Source: Pinus tabuliformis
Taxonomy: Eukaryota; Streptophyta; Pinopsida; Pinales; Pinaceae
Assembly (NCBI GenBank): GCA_031772625.1
Contig: CM062815.1
Location: forward strand, 602,194,505-602,258,504
Direction: 5' to 3'
Length of the DNA: 64,000 bases
The notes under the pieces were generated by a model. It was given only the letters and a program-made list of their open reading frames with translations, was not told the DNA's origin and did no database searches. Made by a program: the position numbers and the translations under genes. Shown here piece after piece: positions 10,565 to 21,985 of this stretch. Position 1 is the stretch's first letter. Every line of letters begins with the position of its first letter.

Positions 10565-10994
10565 GGTTAAATTTCATGCAATTTCCATTGAGATCCACCA
10601 TTGATCTAGTCAATGAGCCATGGATGCACCATAAAAAGTGTGCACTCTTTAACATATCAATAATTTGGATTTTTGTCCTATAGTTTGGACCTCCAATTAA
10701 TGATGATTTTAAAATGGCTATAAATTCTCATCAAAGAGGATTCTTTTATAGTGGGATATATTGTTGCAATGGTATCTATGATACATATGCAATCATTCTA
10801 TTTATAGGATCATTAGGCTTCTTAACTTAGTAAAAAACTCAATAAACTTCAAGCTTCATTGGAATTCACCTAATTAAGGTATTCAAGATGTATAATTGTC
10901 ATATTACTTCCTATGATCCATAAATGATGCTACTGTTGTCTCAGAAATTCCATTTGACATCTTGTTTTCATCGATGACAACACTATGTGCAACA
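10565..10994 (-). repeat. copia 3' LTR fragment
   Basis: This segment matches 25694-26112 along its length, ending in AACTATGTGCAACA-like versus CAATGCGCAACA. On the minus strand it starts TGTTGCACATAGTG, immediately after a polypurine stretch (AAAAAGGGGGAGAC, 10995-11008). That makes it the start of a copia 3' LTR. If the partner LTR is 22874-26112, the remainder of this LTR has been deleted and replaced by the gypsy RT relic. Confidence 0.65.
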
Positions 10995-12985
10995 GTCTCC
11001 CCCTTTTTCATTAATGTAGTCACCATCAGACATTAATGCTTATTGATGTCAATCGAACCAAACTCCCCTTGATATGGTGTTAACAACTCACCCTGCCCAA
11101 CTATGAAGATTCCTCCCTTCTTTTTGTCAATATCTGCATTTTCTCTTCCAATATTCTTGGTCCTTCAGTTTGTATCAATGTCTCCAATCTCTCCCTCTTT
11201 GACATAAATGGAAAAGGCTCAATAATGTTTACCATATTCATATGCAAATCTGCTCCTATGGTGGATTGATTTTTACCATAATTTTTGCATCTGGTAAGTA
11301 TCTATCAAAAATCTAGAAAATGTTCTTCTATGAAATAAGGTCTCTGTAAGTACGCTGCCAAAGCTTTTGAACTATTCCTAATCCCATGGACCTGCAAGAA
11401 CCATAATTCCTTTTTGTTGCCATATAATCATGCTTCCACATGGATATATTTTACCCCTAATATCATATGTTATCCTATGGCTCAGTCTAAATCTCTTACT
11501 ACCAAATTTGTTCACAATTATTCCTACACCTTCAAAGTCTCCCCCTGAGACCATGCTTCCTTCATTGATAAGTACATGTCATATCTACATTCTCTATTTT
11601 CCCCTATATTATCCTACGGACCTGAAGTTTCCTTCATACATAACTTATTTCCAACACTCTCTAGTGTTTTTGAACTTTCCTATGGACCCATGTCTGTGAT
11701 GAAGTCTTTACTACATCAACCTTACTTCTCATACTAACTAAAAATTTCCCTGCTATTGTTCATATGTTTTCCTCAAAGTGCTCATTCTACCTGCATGCAA
11801 TTTCTTCTTCAAGTTTTGATCAAACAAATGATTGCCTTGAAGAAGCCTTCACCAAGGGATTAGATCTGAGAAATCAAATCTAATCAAGGTCCTACTTGAC
11901 CTATTCTCCATCCTGTAGATCTTGTATTGATAGGAAGTCCCTCTCTGTTACACCATCTCAAGTTGAGTTTGTAATTTTGTGATATATGACCTTCATTATG
12001 TCATATCTAACATTGCGTGAGTGGTTGGTGCATTCTCCTAATTTGATTCACGTGTCTCCATCTAACACTTGATCATATCCTCTATACTTGACCTCATTAT
12101 ATGTTCTACAATTCTATGCTTTGTGCCCAATTCTTTTACACCAAAAGTAATAACCAAGGAACTTATTTTCATACATGGGTGTAGAGGGAGATCTTGATCT
12201 TCTGAATTTATTCCTTAGAAGAACCATATCCATTTGTCGATTTCTGACACCTACTTCATTATTTATTATGGATGCTTTGTGAGGAGCCATATTCATTTGT
12301 TGATTTTCAACACCTACTTCATTTCTGCTTGTGGATCCTTTGTAAGGATTCCTTGTCATAAGAGATTATCATTCTTCATTATTGGATTTTATATTCTGCC
12401 CCTTCCTAGAATTATCCTTAGTCATTGAAATCAGCATACTTGGTTGGGTTCGTTCCTTTATTTGATCTCTAAGAATGTTATTGCTAGATGCATTAAATGT
12501 ATGATTGAGCTTCTTGATATGCTATTCATTTGATGAGCTTGAGGGACCATTGTTCTTGGGTTCCTCACGATTTCCTTGATTACTAAGACCTATTTTAATG
12601 AGAGGAGACCTCTATATTATGAGAATGTGATCTAGCGATTCAATCCCTTTGTGAAACTTTTGTTTGATCTGCTTGAATTCTTCTCCTAAGAGGACAACTT
12701 CCTCTAGTCTTTCAAAAATTTGTTCCTTCTCATGTAACTATTCTCACAAAAATTTCTTTACCCCTTTTGCTTCTTCTAGTTTTACCCTGAGAGAAATAAT
12801 AATGTCTTCATTTAAGCTTTTGTCTTGAAGCTACAACATAAGTTGAACTTCCTTCTTTTTGAGAATTCTTATCTCTTTTAACGAACATTTAAGTTCTCCT
12901 TCATAATCTATCTCTACTTAAGGTTCTTACATTTCAACAATGAATAATATTTCACCTATTGTCACTCACTTCATTATGAGTTTTC
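10995..12985 (-). pseudogene. copia-type gag remnant with coiled coil and zinc knuckle
   Basis: The minus strand from about 12980 downward encodes a charged coiled-coil region (KFHKGIESLDHIL and EQIFERLEEVVLLGEEFKQ are readable). A serine/asparagine-rich linker follows, then a CCHC-type knuckle FWCKRIGHKA-NCRTY at about 12080-12140. This order matches the C-terminal half of UBN2-type gag proteins of plant copia elements. Stops occur about every 30-60 residues. Nothing recognisable follows between about 11000 and 12000 before the polypurine tract. The N-terminal half of an equivalent gag lies at 15780-16211, beyond the inserted block at 12985-15085. Confidence 0.6.
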
Positions 12986-13994
12986 AGTTGATCAAAGTTG
13001 CCAAAGTGCAGTGAAGTTTTAAGCCATCTTCCAAGCCATAGAAGAAATCAAAGCCAAATCGTACCCTCTTTGTTGCCTAGTGCTTGGAACGAGCTTTCCA
13101 ACGGTATATGGAAGTTCGAAAACAGACTCCTGGATCAGAAGTTAGAGCAGATTGAAGATACCCTTTCAAAGCCAGAAAACAAAGAAAAATGGCTAAGGGT
13201 TAGGCTCATCGCAAATCACAATCGGGGCTTTTCTGGAACAGCAGTAGTGGAAGGCAGTCGAACCGGTGTTTGTTTGCTCGCCGATATCGCAAATCGCAAG
13301 TCGGCGATTGGAGGCCCAGGGCACATAACGCATCGGCGGTTCACGGTGTCAAGCGACGATATCGCATATCGGCGATCGCAGGAGCAAAGGGGTGCGCACA
13401 AGCACTTGGTCAGGAAAATCGTCGAACGCCGATATCACGAAAGTCGCCGAAAATTGGGCCTTAATGTTAAAGCGCGAGGAGGGGCCGATTTCATTCTACA
13501 AAGGAAATCAGTTGCAAAACCAAAGGCAGGCGGCCTTTTCTCTCTCCTTATGGGGCCACGTGGCAGAGCACCATTGGTCCAGATGAATCCACATGGCAGC
13601 TGATGTCAGCATGATGTGGCAGTACGGAGGACACATGGCATGCAGATTTGGCATTTTTAGGGGTCCTATGGGGGAATTTCTGGGTGACACATGTCACCAA
13701 TTAGGAGGTGCCACGTGGCACTGATGACATCATCAAATCTTGCAATCGAGGATCGCACAAAGAAAAGCCTCTCCTCTGCTAAAGTCCCTTATGGCTTGCG
13801 ATTGTGATATGCAATAACCCCCTGGATGTGATATTGTATAAAATAGAGTTAAAAATTTGTTGGGTCCATCCCTTTCAAAGGCTGCATGCTCATTCACCAA
13901 CCCCCATCTCTGGATGGCCCAGATTGACTCCACCTAGATAAATGGCTCCAGGGCCTTTTCAGCCCCCTCTGCCATTTTTTCGTTTATCAGTTGT

Positions 13995-14080
13995 GGGGGG
14001 GGGGGGGGGTCTGAAAAGCGGTTTCCCCGCCAAGACCCTCTGCTATGTGTCCTTCTCATATCATTTTGCACCCCCCCCCC
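13995..14080 (+). repeat. G15 and C10 homopolymer pair
   Basis: Fifteen consecutive G at 13995-14009 and ten consecutive C at 14071-14080, 61 bases apart. They could pair with each other, or the G run could form a quadruplex. Homopolymers of this length are also error-prone in sequencing. Confidence 0.9.
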
Positions 14081-15056
14081 TTCAATTACCATGCATGCCC
14101 TCCTCTAAAATCCACTCGTCTTCAACTCCCTCCCCCGTTTTGCGATTGCGAGACCTTGGGTGGGCCCGATCTCGCAAATCGGTGATCACAAGGTTCAAAG
14201 GGAAATATCAAAGACAAGTGTTATAAATCGTCGATATGAGGGATTTCATATAACAAAGGACGAAGTCCCCTGGCAGGAAGTCCCATGGTCTTAGCGCTCG
14301 AGGGTAAGTCCCCGGTTCTAGACCCTGGTCATAGGAAGAGGGTTGAAGTAAGGGGGCTTAAAGGGAATCTGAATTCTTCTGTTTTGTAATGTTTTAGTGA
14401 TAAGGGCTAGTACTGGAAAGTCCTCCATAGTACGACATAAGTGCATCACCAGGCATATCAGGGCGCCGATAGTGTTCTGCAGAACTTTAATGGCGAGGTG
14501 GGTCGACAACTGAGGCATTTAATATGGGAGATGGAGCATTCAAACCCGACATGGGCTGATCTAGAAAGGCCCTTTGTGACACAGAACCAAGGTCAACGCT
14601 GACAGAAGTAAACAAGGACTTAGTGGCCTGGGAGGACTTTATTATCCAGCATGGTGCCCCCATACTGAAGGAAGATGAAGTACAGACCAGGGGTCCTATG
14701 CTTCAGTACTGCAGCATGAAACTGATAGCGCCCACTCCCAGATTTAAAGGATGAATGGTTCAAACAGTAAAGGCAGAAGCGACTGGAGTGGTTGAGCAGC
14801 ACATGAGGCCATACCATGAGCAAACTACAAGTTGAAGCAGTAGTGATCGCAGGGATGGGCATGAAGATATTTTATTGGCATTTTCATCTGATTGATTGAC
14901 TTGTTTTGTATTCTTGTAGTGTGTGGCCATTCAATGAGGCAATTAATGTTTTGTAATGTTTTTGGGCCGTAGAGCCATCCTTGGACAAGACATCTAATCA
15001 ATCTGACAGCTGAGACTCGGTAGAAGATATTTTTTTGTAGAAAATGTTCAAGAGCT

Positions 15057-15080
15057 CCCCCTCTCTAGATAAAGAGGGGG
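15057..15080. repeat. perfect 8-bp hairpin CCCCCTCT/AGAGGGGG
   Basis: Inverted repeat arms 15057-15064 and 15073-15080 with an 8-nt loop. The right arm is purine-only and resembles the polypurine tract of a plus-strand element. It may mark the 3' edge of the block at 12985-15085. Confidence 0.7.
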
Positions 15081-15779
15081 AAGCAACGCTTTACAAAGGT
15101 TCGGAAATTCTAAAGAAAACACTATGTGTTATTTTCAGACTGCATAGCTTTATAATATAGACCTTTTAGAATATCAAGGAAATGGTGGTGATTCCCCCTT
15201 CAAGTATTACAGTATGTTATCCCTTTGTTAAAACCAATTATGTTCATGTTTCTTCTCTGAATTCATGTAATCATAGCGGCTAGAAATATTTCATACTTCC
15301 TTGCAGATTCATTTGTATCGATATGTTAATGCATGTGCCTATAAACTTCTCACAGATTTATTTGTATTGACATTGTTAATGCATGTGCCTGTATGGATTA
15401 TTGAAATTATATCTTTAAATTTGCGCTACATGAATCAAAGAATTCAATCCCTCTTTTATCCATTATTTCTACCCATAACTCAAATAAGTGTAGAAATCCT
15501 TAATGCTTCAAGCTCTATGTGTTGAAGATAGAATTCTTGATTCTTTAAGCTCTACGTGATGAGTTTCTATTTCTTCTTATTAAACTGTAATTCCTTGAAC
15601 TACACAGCCTCCACTGTTTATGCATATATTTTTGAGATTTTTACATGTGAAGAAGTACCAGACAGACATGTCTTACTCCTTTAGATGAATGAACCAACCC
15701 ATACCATTTTATATATACAAATAGAATATATGTGAGGTCTCCATTTCACTGAGCATCATTTCAAACACTCCAAATCTAG

Positions 15780-16215
15780 ATGTTCCCAGGCACTAGTCTT
15801 GTAAGAAATCCAAGGCTGTCTCTGGGAGAGACAACATCACCCCTAAGCTTTATTGATCATACTTTCATTACTTTCACTGTCACTATGCTCTTTTCAGTAG
15901 AAGTTCTTCTTCTTACTGGTTTTCTTCTACTTTTTATGTTTGGATATGAATCTTGGCTCATCAGCAATATCATTCATCTTACCATAGGGACATTTAGATG
16001 CATAATGACCTATTCTTCCACATTTAAAGCACTTGAAAGGAAACTTACCTTTGAACTTGTCAGTTCCTCTTTTTATCTTCCAGATAGACTTAGCTTCTTC
16101 TTTGTCAAGACCTGCAGTGGAGTTAATGGCATTGCCTATTTGAAGAAAATGAGAGATAGTCTTATCCTCTTTCGTCTTTCCATCACAAATTTTCTTCATT
16201 TTTTTCATCAAGTAT
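15780..16215 (-). pseudogene. copia gag N-terminal half with CCHC knuckle
   Basis: Open on the minus strand from about 16211 to 15927. It encodes INSTAGLDKEEAKSIWK, then KRGTDKFKGKFPFK and a canonical zinc knuckle CFKCGRIGHYASKC. A lysine-rich stretch and an acidic SDSESDES segment follow near 15860-15890. This is the UBN2-type gag of plant copia retrotransposons, which binds element RNA. On the minus strand it directly follows a protease/pre-integrase segment from another copia copy. Two copia pieces have therefore been joined in the wrong order, by nesting or recombination. Its natural C-terminal continuation lies at about 12000-12985. Confidence 0.75.
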
Positions 16216-16797
16216 ATATGTATTATTATTGGTCCTGATAATTTTTGCTACCAATTTACCTATATCTCAATTTCAGATCTGAAATCATTTATATTTGAAT
16301 ATGCCATCAAAACCTTGATCACATATCTGGCTGACACTTAGAATATTATACTTTAATCATTCTATATACAAGACATCCCACACTTTAGCTCTTCCATTAT
16401 CAATGGTAACGATACCTTTTCCAATGATTCTTGTAAATGCATTGTTCCCAAAATTTACTTTACCTCCATCTATCCACCTAATGTTGATAAACTTGCTTTG
16501 ATCCCTTGACATGTGTCTTGAGCAACCACTATTGACATACCATATATCTTTTTACTTTTGAGTATACAATATGAGGCTAATCTTTTCTTCTTTCTCTTTC
16601 CATGTCTTAGGTGGACAGTTTTCTTCTTCATGAGTGACTTTATGATTCATCACCTTGTGTTTAAAATAATGGCATATAGAATGATCACAAGTAAATTCCT
16701 TATAACCAAATGTATTACATAGAAAGAAATAACCATAGAAGGGTGTGTGGTACATGGGGTATTGCTTATTGCTACTTAACTTGGCTTGGACATATTT
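16216..16797 (-). pseudogene. copia gag end, protease and pre-integrase segment
   Basis: On the minus strand: a second gag knuckle region (FYGYFFLCNTFGYKEFTC, about 16690-16740), a linker, then the copia protease box WYVNSGCSRHM (about 16510-16545), KFINIRWIDGGKVNFGNN and the core LSVSQICDQGFD (about 16290-16320). It ends with NNTYILDEKN of the pre-integrase domain near 16225. The catalytic Asp of the usual DSGC box is Asn (codon AAT, 16531-16533), so the protease is dead. The frame continues beyond the gypsy insertion into 22603-22870. Confidence 0.8.
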
Positions 16798-16802
16798 CTG
16801 AA

Positions 16803-17415
16803 TGATCCAGATTTATTAAGGAACAAAATGAAATACATATATAAATATTAAACAGAGATACATCAAAAACAAAACTTCAATTCATTAATAACAAAATACT
16901 GAAAATTGATTGCATGTAGAATGGAAATAAACTATCTCAAGCAATGGTAGCTTATTTGTGAGATGAGATGTGGCAGATACATGCCTTCTGAACTATGTTA
17001 TAATGAGGATCAAAGGCCTATTTATTATTGAGAAGAAATAAAAAACCATAAACATCCAAAAACCTAACCCTAGGAGATGAAGCACCAAAGAATTGCGGGC
17101 CTCGTTGGGGTAAATTGGTACATCAACTTCCTGGGGTCATAACTTTGGCATACAATCGTTGTTTGACACATACGATACCTCGTTAGAAATATCTATCCGA
17201 GGACTACAACTTTCGATTGCAAACCCCTATCAAAATTTATGGGTTTATCCATTTAAAAAAAAAATGTTGTTTACGGCCTCAAAACGACTTTGAAAGTTCA
17301 CGACCCAAAAAACTGCCAAAAATAGTAAATCGTGCTACAATTAAGGAAACTAATAGAAACAATGGTGGGGGTCCAAGTGGAATAGAAGGTTAGACACCAA
17401 TATCCACCTAGATTA
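16803..17415 (-). repeat. 3' LTR of gypsy element 2
   Basis: 613 bp, aligning end to end with 21986-22598 and, with more differences, with the LTRs of element 1. The terminal CA has mutated to TA (plus-strand GATTA in place of GATCA). Confidence 0.9.
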
Positions 17416-18900
17416 GTCCTCCTCCCTCAAGAAGAAATGGTCCCCATTGCGTTGATTGCCTCCATGAGATGGGGAAACTTTTACTGAACTTGGTCCCTGG
17501 TGAGCCAATTGCCTTGGTGTAGGAATTAGCTAGATTTAACAACCAGATACGGTTGGATCTTCTATTGGCGAGTGTTCTCGATCTGCGTGTCCATGATCTG
17601 ATCAATTGTGGCATGTTCCATTCACTCTAGGTTTAGCTTTGTTGGTGTTATTTGTTCTGCAATGTCTGATGTGTACGACAATGGTCGAAAGTATGGTCGA
17701 AGGCAGTCCACATTGAAAACTAGGTATAGGCCAAGGAATGGGAGAATGTTGAGCTCAAAATAATTGTCTCCTACAATCTTGGTGATGGGGTAAGGACCAT
17801 ATCAGAGTGGTATGAACTTTTGATGGGCTCTGGTAAGGTATTCTTTCTGCAAATGCAACCAAACTTTGTTGCCCACCTGAAACTTGTGTGGCACTCGATG
17901 ATGATCATGTCGTTGCTTATACTTGGAATTGGACTTATCTAAGATGTTGTGCACCTACTGGCGCATATGTTAGATGCATTCAATAAATCGGGTTTCTTTA
18001 TCAACCTAGGAGTGTACATGTGTGGATTATGTATGTGTAGTCGCATGAGGCATGGCAACATCAATCAGACACAATGGTTGAAATATTAGACCCACTTGAA
18101 AAGGATTGCAGCCAATCAAGCTATGGAGAGCTATGCTATTATTGTTTTTCACATAAGGAAGGCTCTCATCCTAGGTTCATGGCTACTTGGATTTTTACAT
18201 GGATAGTATGTGAACTATCATCCTATTGATGGCCTCTATCTGACCATCATTCTGGGGATGGAATGAAGTTGATTTGGTCATCTTATTGTCTAATAATGTC
18301 CAAAGGCTTGACTAGAATGTGCTCATGAACTTGTTATCTCAATTTGGTATAATGGTCAGTGGAATCCCAAAATGTACCCATACTCGTTCAAAGAAGAGTT
18401 TGGAAGTGTCCTCTGTTGTGATACTCTTCCTACAAGCCACCAATATAGCCATCTTAGAAAATTTATCCATGAAGACAAATACACAGTCATTATCATGCTT
18501 GGTAGAAGGGAGGCTTGACAGATAGTTCATGGAGATGGATTCCCAGGGTTGGATGAGAGTAGGAAGAGGAGTGTACAATCCTTGCTTCTTGATGGTTGGC
18601 TTGGGGATGACATAGGCAATGCAGGATCATATATATTTCCCAACGTCCTGTCAGAGTTTTGACCAATAAAAATACTTCTGTAGTACGGCCACAGTTTTCT
18701 CCACACCAAAGTATCCTACAATTTAACAATAGTGCACCACCCATTTTAGCTTGGCACACTTGCTTGAAGGAACACAAAGGTGGCCTAGGTAGCATAATAA
18801 TGCATCCTAGAGGTGGAAATTTAGAACTTTTTTTTCATCCACTGGCATCTGGTATTTGGTGGAAAACTCTAGATCATTTTTGTACAATTGTGTCCCTCCA
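17416..18900 (-). pseudogene. integrase of gypsy element 2
   Basis: The minus strand shows, in order, the N-terminal HHCC zinc region (VGYFGVEKTVAVLQKYFYW and YI-SCIAYVI, about 18590-18740). The rve core is partly open at 18339-18578 (PWESISMNYLSSLPS, FMDKFSKMAILVA, LFFERVWVHFGIPLTI). It continues with FHPQNDGQIEAINRM near 18230, and the C-terminal VPHKFQVGNKVWLHLQKE lies at about 17860-17920. The first catalytic Asp is Asn (codon at 18525-18527) and the second acidic position reads PN, whereas the Glu in DGQIEAINR is kept. With many stops this integrase is inactive. Integrase inserts the cDNA into chromosomes. Confidence 0.8.
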
Positions 18901-19436
18901 AAAATCTCATGGCTACAAGAGTTGAGAAAAATAGTCAGTGTTGCAACTAGGGGCCAACTGAGGCAATCTAAAACATGTTCGGTGTTTCCCTTCTTATATT
19001 TAATGTTCAAGTGGAATTGTTGCAAATATCTAGACCACTTGTTACTCCAATTGTTTTGAAACTTCCCTTATGTCTAGATAAACTTAAGAGGCTAGTGATC
19101 TGTGTGGATGACTGTCTCCTTCCCTAGAATGTAATTTTTTTATTGTCAGCATGTCTGCACAATAGAATACATATATTTATTATAGGTGGGGTATTTCTGA
19201 ATTGTATTAGAAAGTGTCTCACTATGATAGGCCACTAGATTCCCTTGTTGGGTGAGAATTGCACCAATAGCATAGTCGGAAGCCTCTGTCTCAATTTCAA
19301 ATGGTTATTGCAAGTTCGACAATGTTAGTAAACGCACAGAGAAAAGGTAGTGCTTCAGTTCAATGACACCTTCTATTGGGACTCAGACCATAAACACTTT
19401 TCTTTTTCTCTTCCCTTGGTAACCTGACTCAGAGGC
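18900..19436 (-). pseudogene. RNase H region of gypsy element 2
   Basis: Readable blocks on the minus strand include EASDYAIGAILTQQGNLVAYHSETLS-like sequence (about 19210-19290), a VIHTDH substrate-handle motif near 19100, and KYKKGNTEHVLDCLSWP (about 18960-19000). This is the RNase HI-type domain that follows RT in Ty3 elements and degrades the RNA strand of the hybrid. Several stops interrupt it. Confidence 0.75.
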
Positions 19437-20311
19437 CTAGTGATATGAGAGAATCCCAACAAGAAATATTTGATAAAAATTGGCAAGGCCCAAAAAGCGG
19501 CGAAAATTTGTGAGAGTGGTCAGGGCTGGCCAATATTGAATGACTTGGATCTTATCTGGATCCACATGTACGCATTTCTCATCAATGATGTAGCCCAGAT
19601 ATTGGACCTGACTCATGTAAAGGTGCATTTATCTAATTTGGCACATAGTTGCAGGTGCTCTTCCTAACTCTTACTAAATATGAGGATGTCTTCCAAATAT
19701 ACAGCCATGAAAAAGTTTGTTAAGGGCTGCAATATGTCATCCATTAGCCTCATAAAAGTTGCAGGGGCATTTTTCAACCCAAAATGCATGACCAACCACT
19801 CGAAAATGCCCTCCTTGGATTTGAAGGTGGTCTTCCATACATCCATCTGTTCTATTGGCGCCAGGTGATAGCCATACTTCGAATTGATCTTGTTGAGATA
19901 CTTGGCCCCCTTGATTTGGTTAAGAAGGTAATGAATCTATGGGATTGGATATATGTTCCTAAAAGTGGTTTTCTTTAATTCCCGATAATCAATGCAAAAC
20001 CTCCAAGTTCCATCTCTCTTCTGTAAAAGTATAATTGAGCTACCACAAGGTGAGGAACTTGGTCAGATGTGCCCTTTTTGCAACAACTCCTCGATCTTCC
20101 ACTTGATTTCTTGATTTTCTAGAATGGAGGGGAAACATATCGACCCATTGGGTAGAGGTCCTCTGGGAGTCATATTGATCGAATGCTTGACCTGACAGTG
20201 CAAAGGTACCCTTATGGATGAGGAGAAGATGTCCATATATTCTTCCACGACCTTATCCACTTGCTTTTGTTGCACCTGGGAACCCTTCCTGGGGGCCATG
20301 GATGTGCCCAC
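19437..20311 (-). pseudogene. reverse transcriptase of gypsy element 2
   Basis: Blocks in order on the minus strand: VDKVVEEYMDIFSSS and IEELLQKGHI (20063-20311); DGTWRFCIDYRELKK near 20000; FKSKEGIFEWLVMHFGLKNAPATF then the active-site box AVYLEDILIFSKS (19664-19846); thumb motif YLGYIIDE and FRRFLGLANFY (19437-19628). The first Asp of the usual YLDD box is Glu (GAA, 19691-19693), which by itself should abolish polymerase activity. The segments lie in different frames and are separated by stops. Confidence 0.85.
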
Positions 20312-20554
20312 TATATTCCTCTTGCTTTGAGAGAAAATTATAAAGAAAAAAATTTCTTGGTCTCGGAGATGATCTTACTACATTGATTAGTAGAGATCAA
20401 AGAGATGGTTGTAGGCGGGGCTACCTTTGGTATCCTATATAACTTATTGCCCAAAGTAATAATAGTAGTGCGAGGCTTGGACTCATGTACATCATGACAC
20501 TTCCACAAGTATGGTTGTCCTTATAACACATATCAAATGTTAAGAGGAAAAACA

Positions 20555-20803
20555 TCACACAGTACCTCGTCTGTGAAGGGCTTGATGTTTTAGGGAAGGT
20601 GACACTACTAGTTGACATGAATATCTCATCCTTGGTGGAGCCACATGATGGTGTATGAATGGGTGTGGTGTGGTCGGTAGGCCCAACTGCTTCATGACCT
20701 TGACTAAAATGAGGTTCTTTTGGCTCCCGCTATCGATAATGAACCATAGCGAAGACCCCTTCCCCCACATATGTGAGTGGAAGAGATGGTCCCCACCTCT
20801 CAA
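20555..20803 (-). pseudogene. protease region of gypsy element 2
   Basis: Open stretch containing WFIIDSGSQKNLI, the same aspartic-protease site as element 1, with Asp-Ser-Gly intact. Downstream (to about 20440) the DVLLGQPYLW-type motif is decayed. Flanks contain stops, so this is a remnant of the Gag-Pol polyprotein. Confidence 0.75.
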
Positions 20804-20849
20804 TATTCAGGCTCAATCTTCAGGATATTGATGGTGGCAATGGTGGCAC

Positions 20850-21860
20850 TATGTTCTGCATCAACAATCTAATTCCCCTTTTCATTCCCCTTATCGGGTT
20901 CAAGATTAGAATTATAACATGCATCAGACTCTGAAGCTTTCAGCTCAACCACCAATGATTTCTTGGTGCAACACTCATTTGTGTTGTGAGTGGGGTTATT
21001 GTGGAACTTACACCACTTTCCTATGTCCTTCTTCATCTTCGTGGTGCCATTCTTTGCCTATGGCTTTGATGGGTTTTCCTAAGCTGTGCCACCTTGGCTT
21101 TTTCCTTTTTTCTATGGTTTGGGGGCACCCCAGCCCTGCTTTTGATTCACAAATCCAAATTCTCCTTCTTTTGTTTAAAATTTTGTTCAATCTTGGTAAT
21201 GTATCGGTATGCTGCACCAAGTGAGGAGATGTCTAGGAAATCCGTTTATTCCTGAATGTGTTTGTGCATACATCCATGGTACTTGACCACCATATGTTGT
21301 TCAGGGTATCTGATACCCAACTTTGTGCCTAGAGTATGAGAAATATTTCTGAACTCATGAACATCTTGGTCCCTTTGTTACCATAGTTTGGTCCATTGTA
21401 TGTACTTGTCCTCATAGCTCCCCATGGGGTAATATTATTCCTTGACACTATCTTGAAAGGAGTTCCAAGAGGGGACAACTATAAACAGAGAGGGTTCCTC
21501 AACCCTTTTCTCATAGTAAGTTTCCCACCATTCCTTCACATGGGGGGCGGCCTTAAGAAATGAAAAAGTAATGTTTTCCCTATTGGAGAAACTATGGACT
21601 GAAAAATAACCTTCCAATAGATTCAAACAACATCTACATCTATTTGATATTCTAATATAGAGATATTGAAGTTCACTTGTACCTTGAAGGGGGTGACACC
21701 TCCGAACTAACTGTTGGATGAAGATGCATCGTCGATTTGCATCCTCAAAAGGATATGGGAAAATTTGTTCATCATCTCATTCCTTTTCCGCTCGAGAGAT
21801 TCTTCTAGCAATAGTTTGATAGGATCTCCTGTTCCCTTGTCTTTATTTTATTCTTCCATG
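20850..21860 (-). pseudogene. gag of gypsy element 2
   Basis: Parallel to gag of element 1. It has DKGTGDPIKLLLEES near 21810-21850, VNFNISILEYQID near 21660, the 63-residue open piece NLLEGYFSVHSFSNREN...AAPHVKEWWETYYEK (21435-21626), and the knuckle with THNTNEC followed by SLVVEL at about 20950-21000. Multiple stops and shifts break it. The start region is changed, with a stop soon after the expected Met. Confidence 0.75.
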
Positions 21861-21970
21861 GGAGGTTTGTCAGTGGGGACAGTCTTGCAAAGGCTCAACT
21901 AGTTCTAGTCTCAACTCCTTATACCTCAAATTCATTGGGGACATGCACAGAAAAACAGAGAAAGAGTTTA

Positions 21971-21984
21971 CCACTCTGATACCA
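21971..21984 (-). promoter_or_regulatory. tRNA-Met primer-binding site, element 2
   Basis: Minus strand TGGTATCAGAGTGG, one base internal to the 5' LTR end at 21986. It matches the initiator tRNA-Met 3' end and the site of element 1. Confidence 0.85.
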
Positions 21985-21985
21985 T

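Larger units (their letters stand above)
12985..15085 (+). mobile_element. GC-richer unidentified insert, LTR-like
   Basis: A compositionally distinct block between two halves of copia gag. Its left kilobase holds many copies of CGATATCGC, AATCGC and GGCGATCGC-type motifs (13200-13460, again near 13740, 13800, 14130 and 14230). A TATA-like GTATAAAATAG lies at about 13837, and a G15 run and a C10 run follow. From about 14250 a broken plus-strand frame can be followed (KDEVPWQEVPW; ADLERPFVTQNQ; IQHGAPILKEDEVQT; LQYCSMKLIAPTPRFKG) with several shifts. The block ends in an 8-bp hairpin, CCCCCTCT/AGAGGGGG. I do not recognise the protein. Promoter-like LTR followed by a decayed ORF is the most economical reading. 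Confidence 0.4.

Noticed and set aside
12998..13603. 201-residue plus-strand open frame as a gene
   Set aside because: It lacks an ATG at its start, spans the CGATATCGC motif cluster and the end of copia gag, and shows no domain. GC-rich composition explains its openness.
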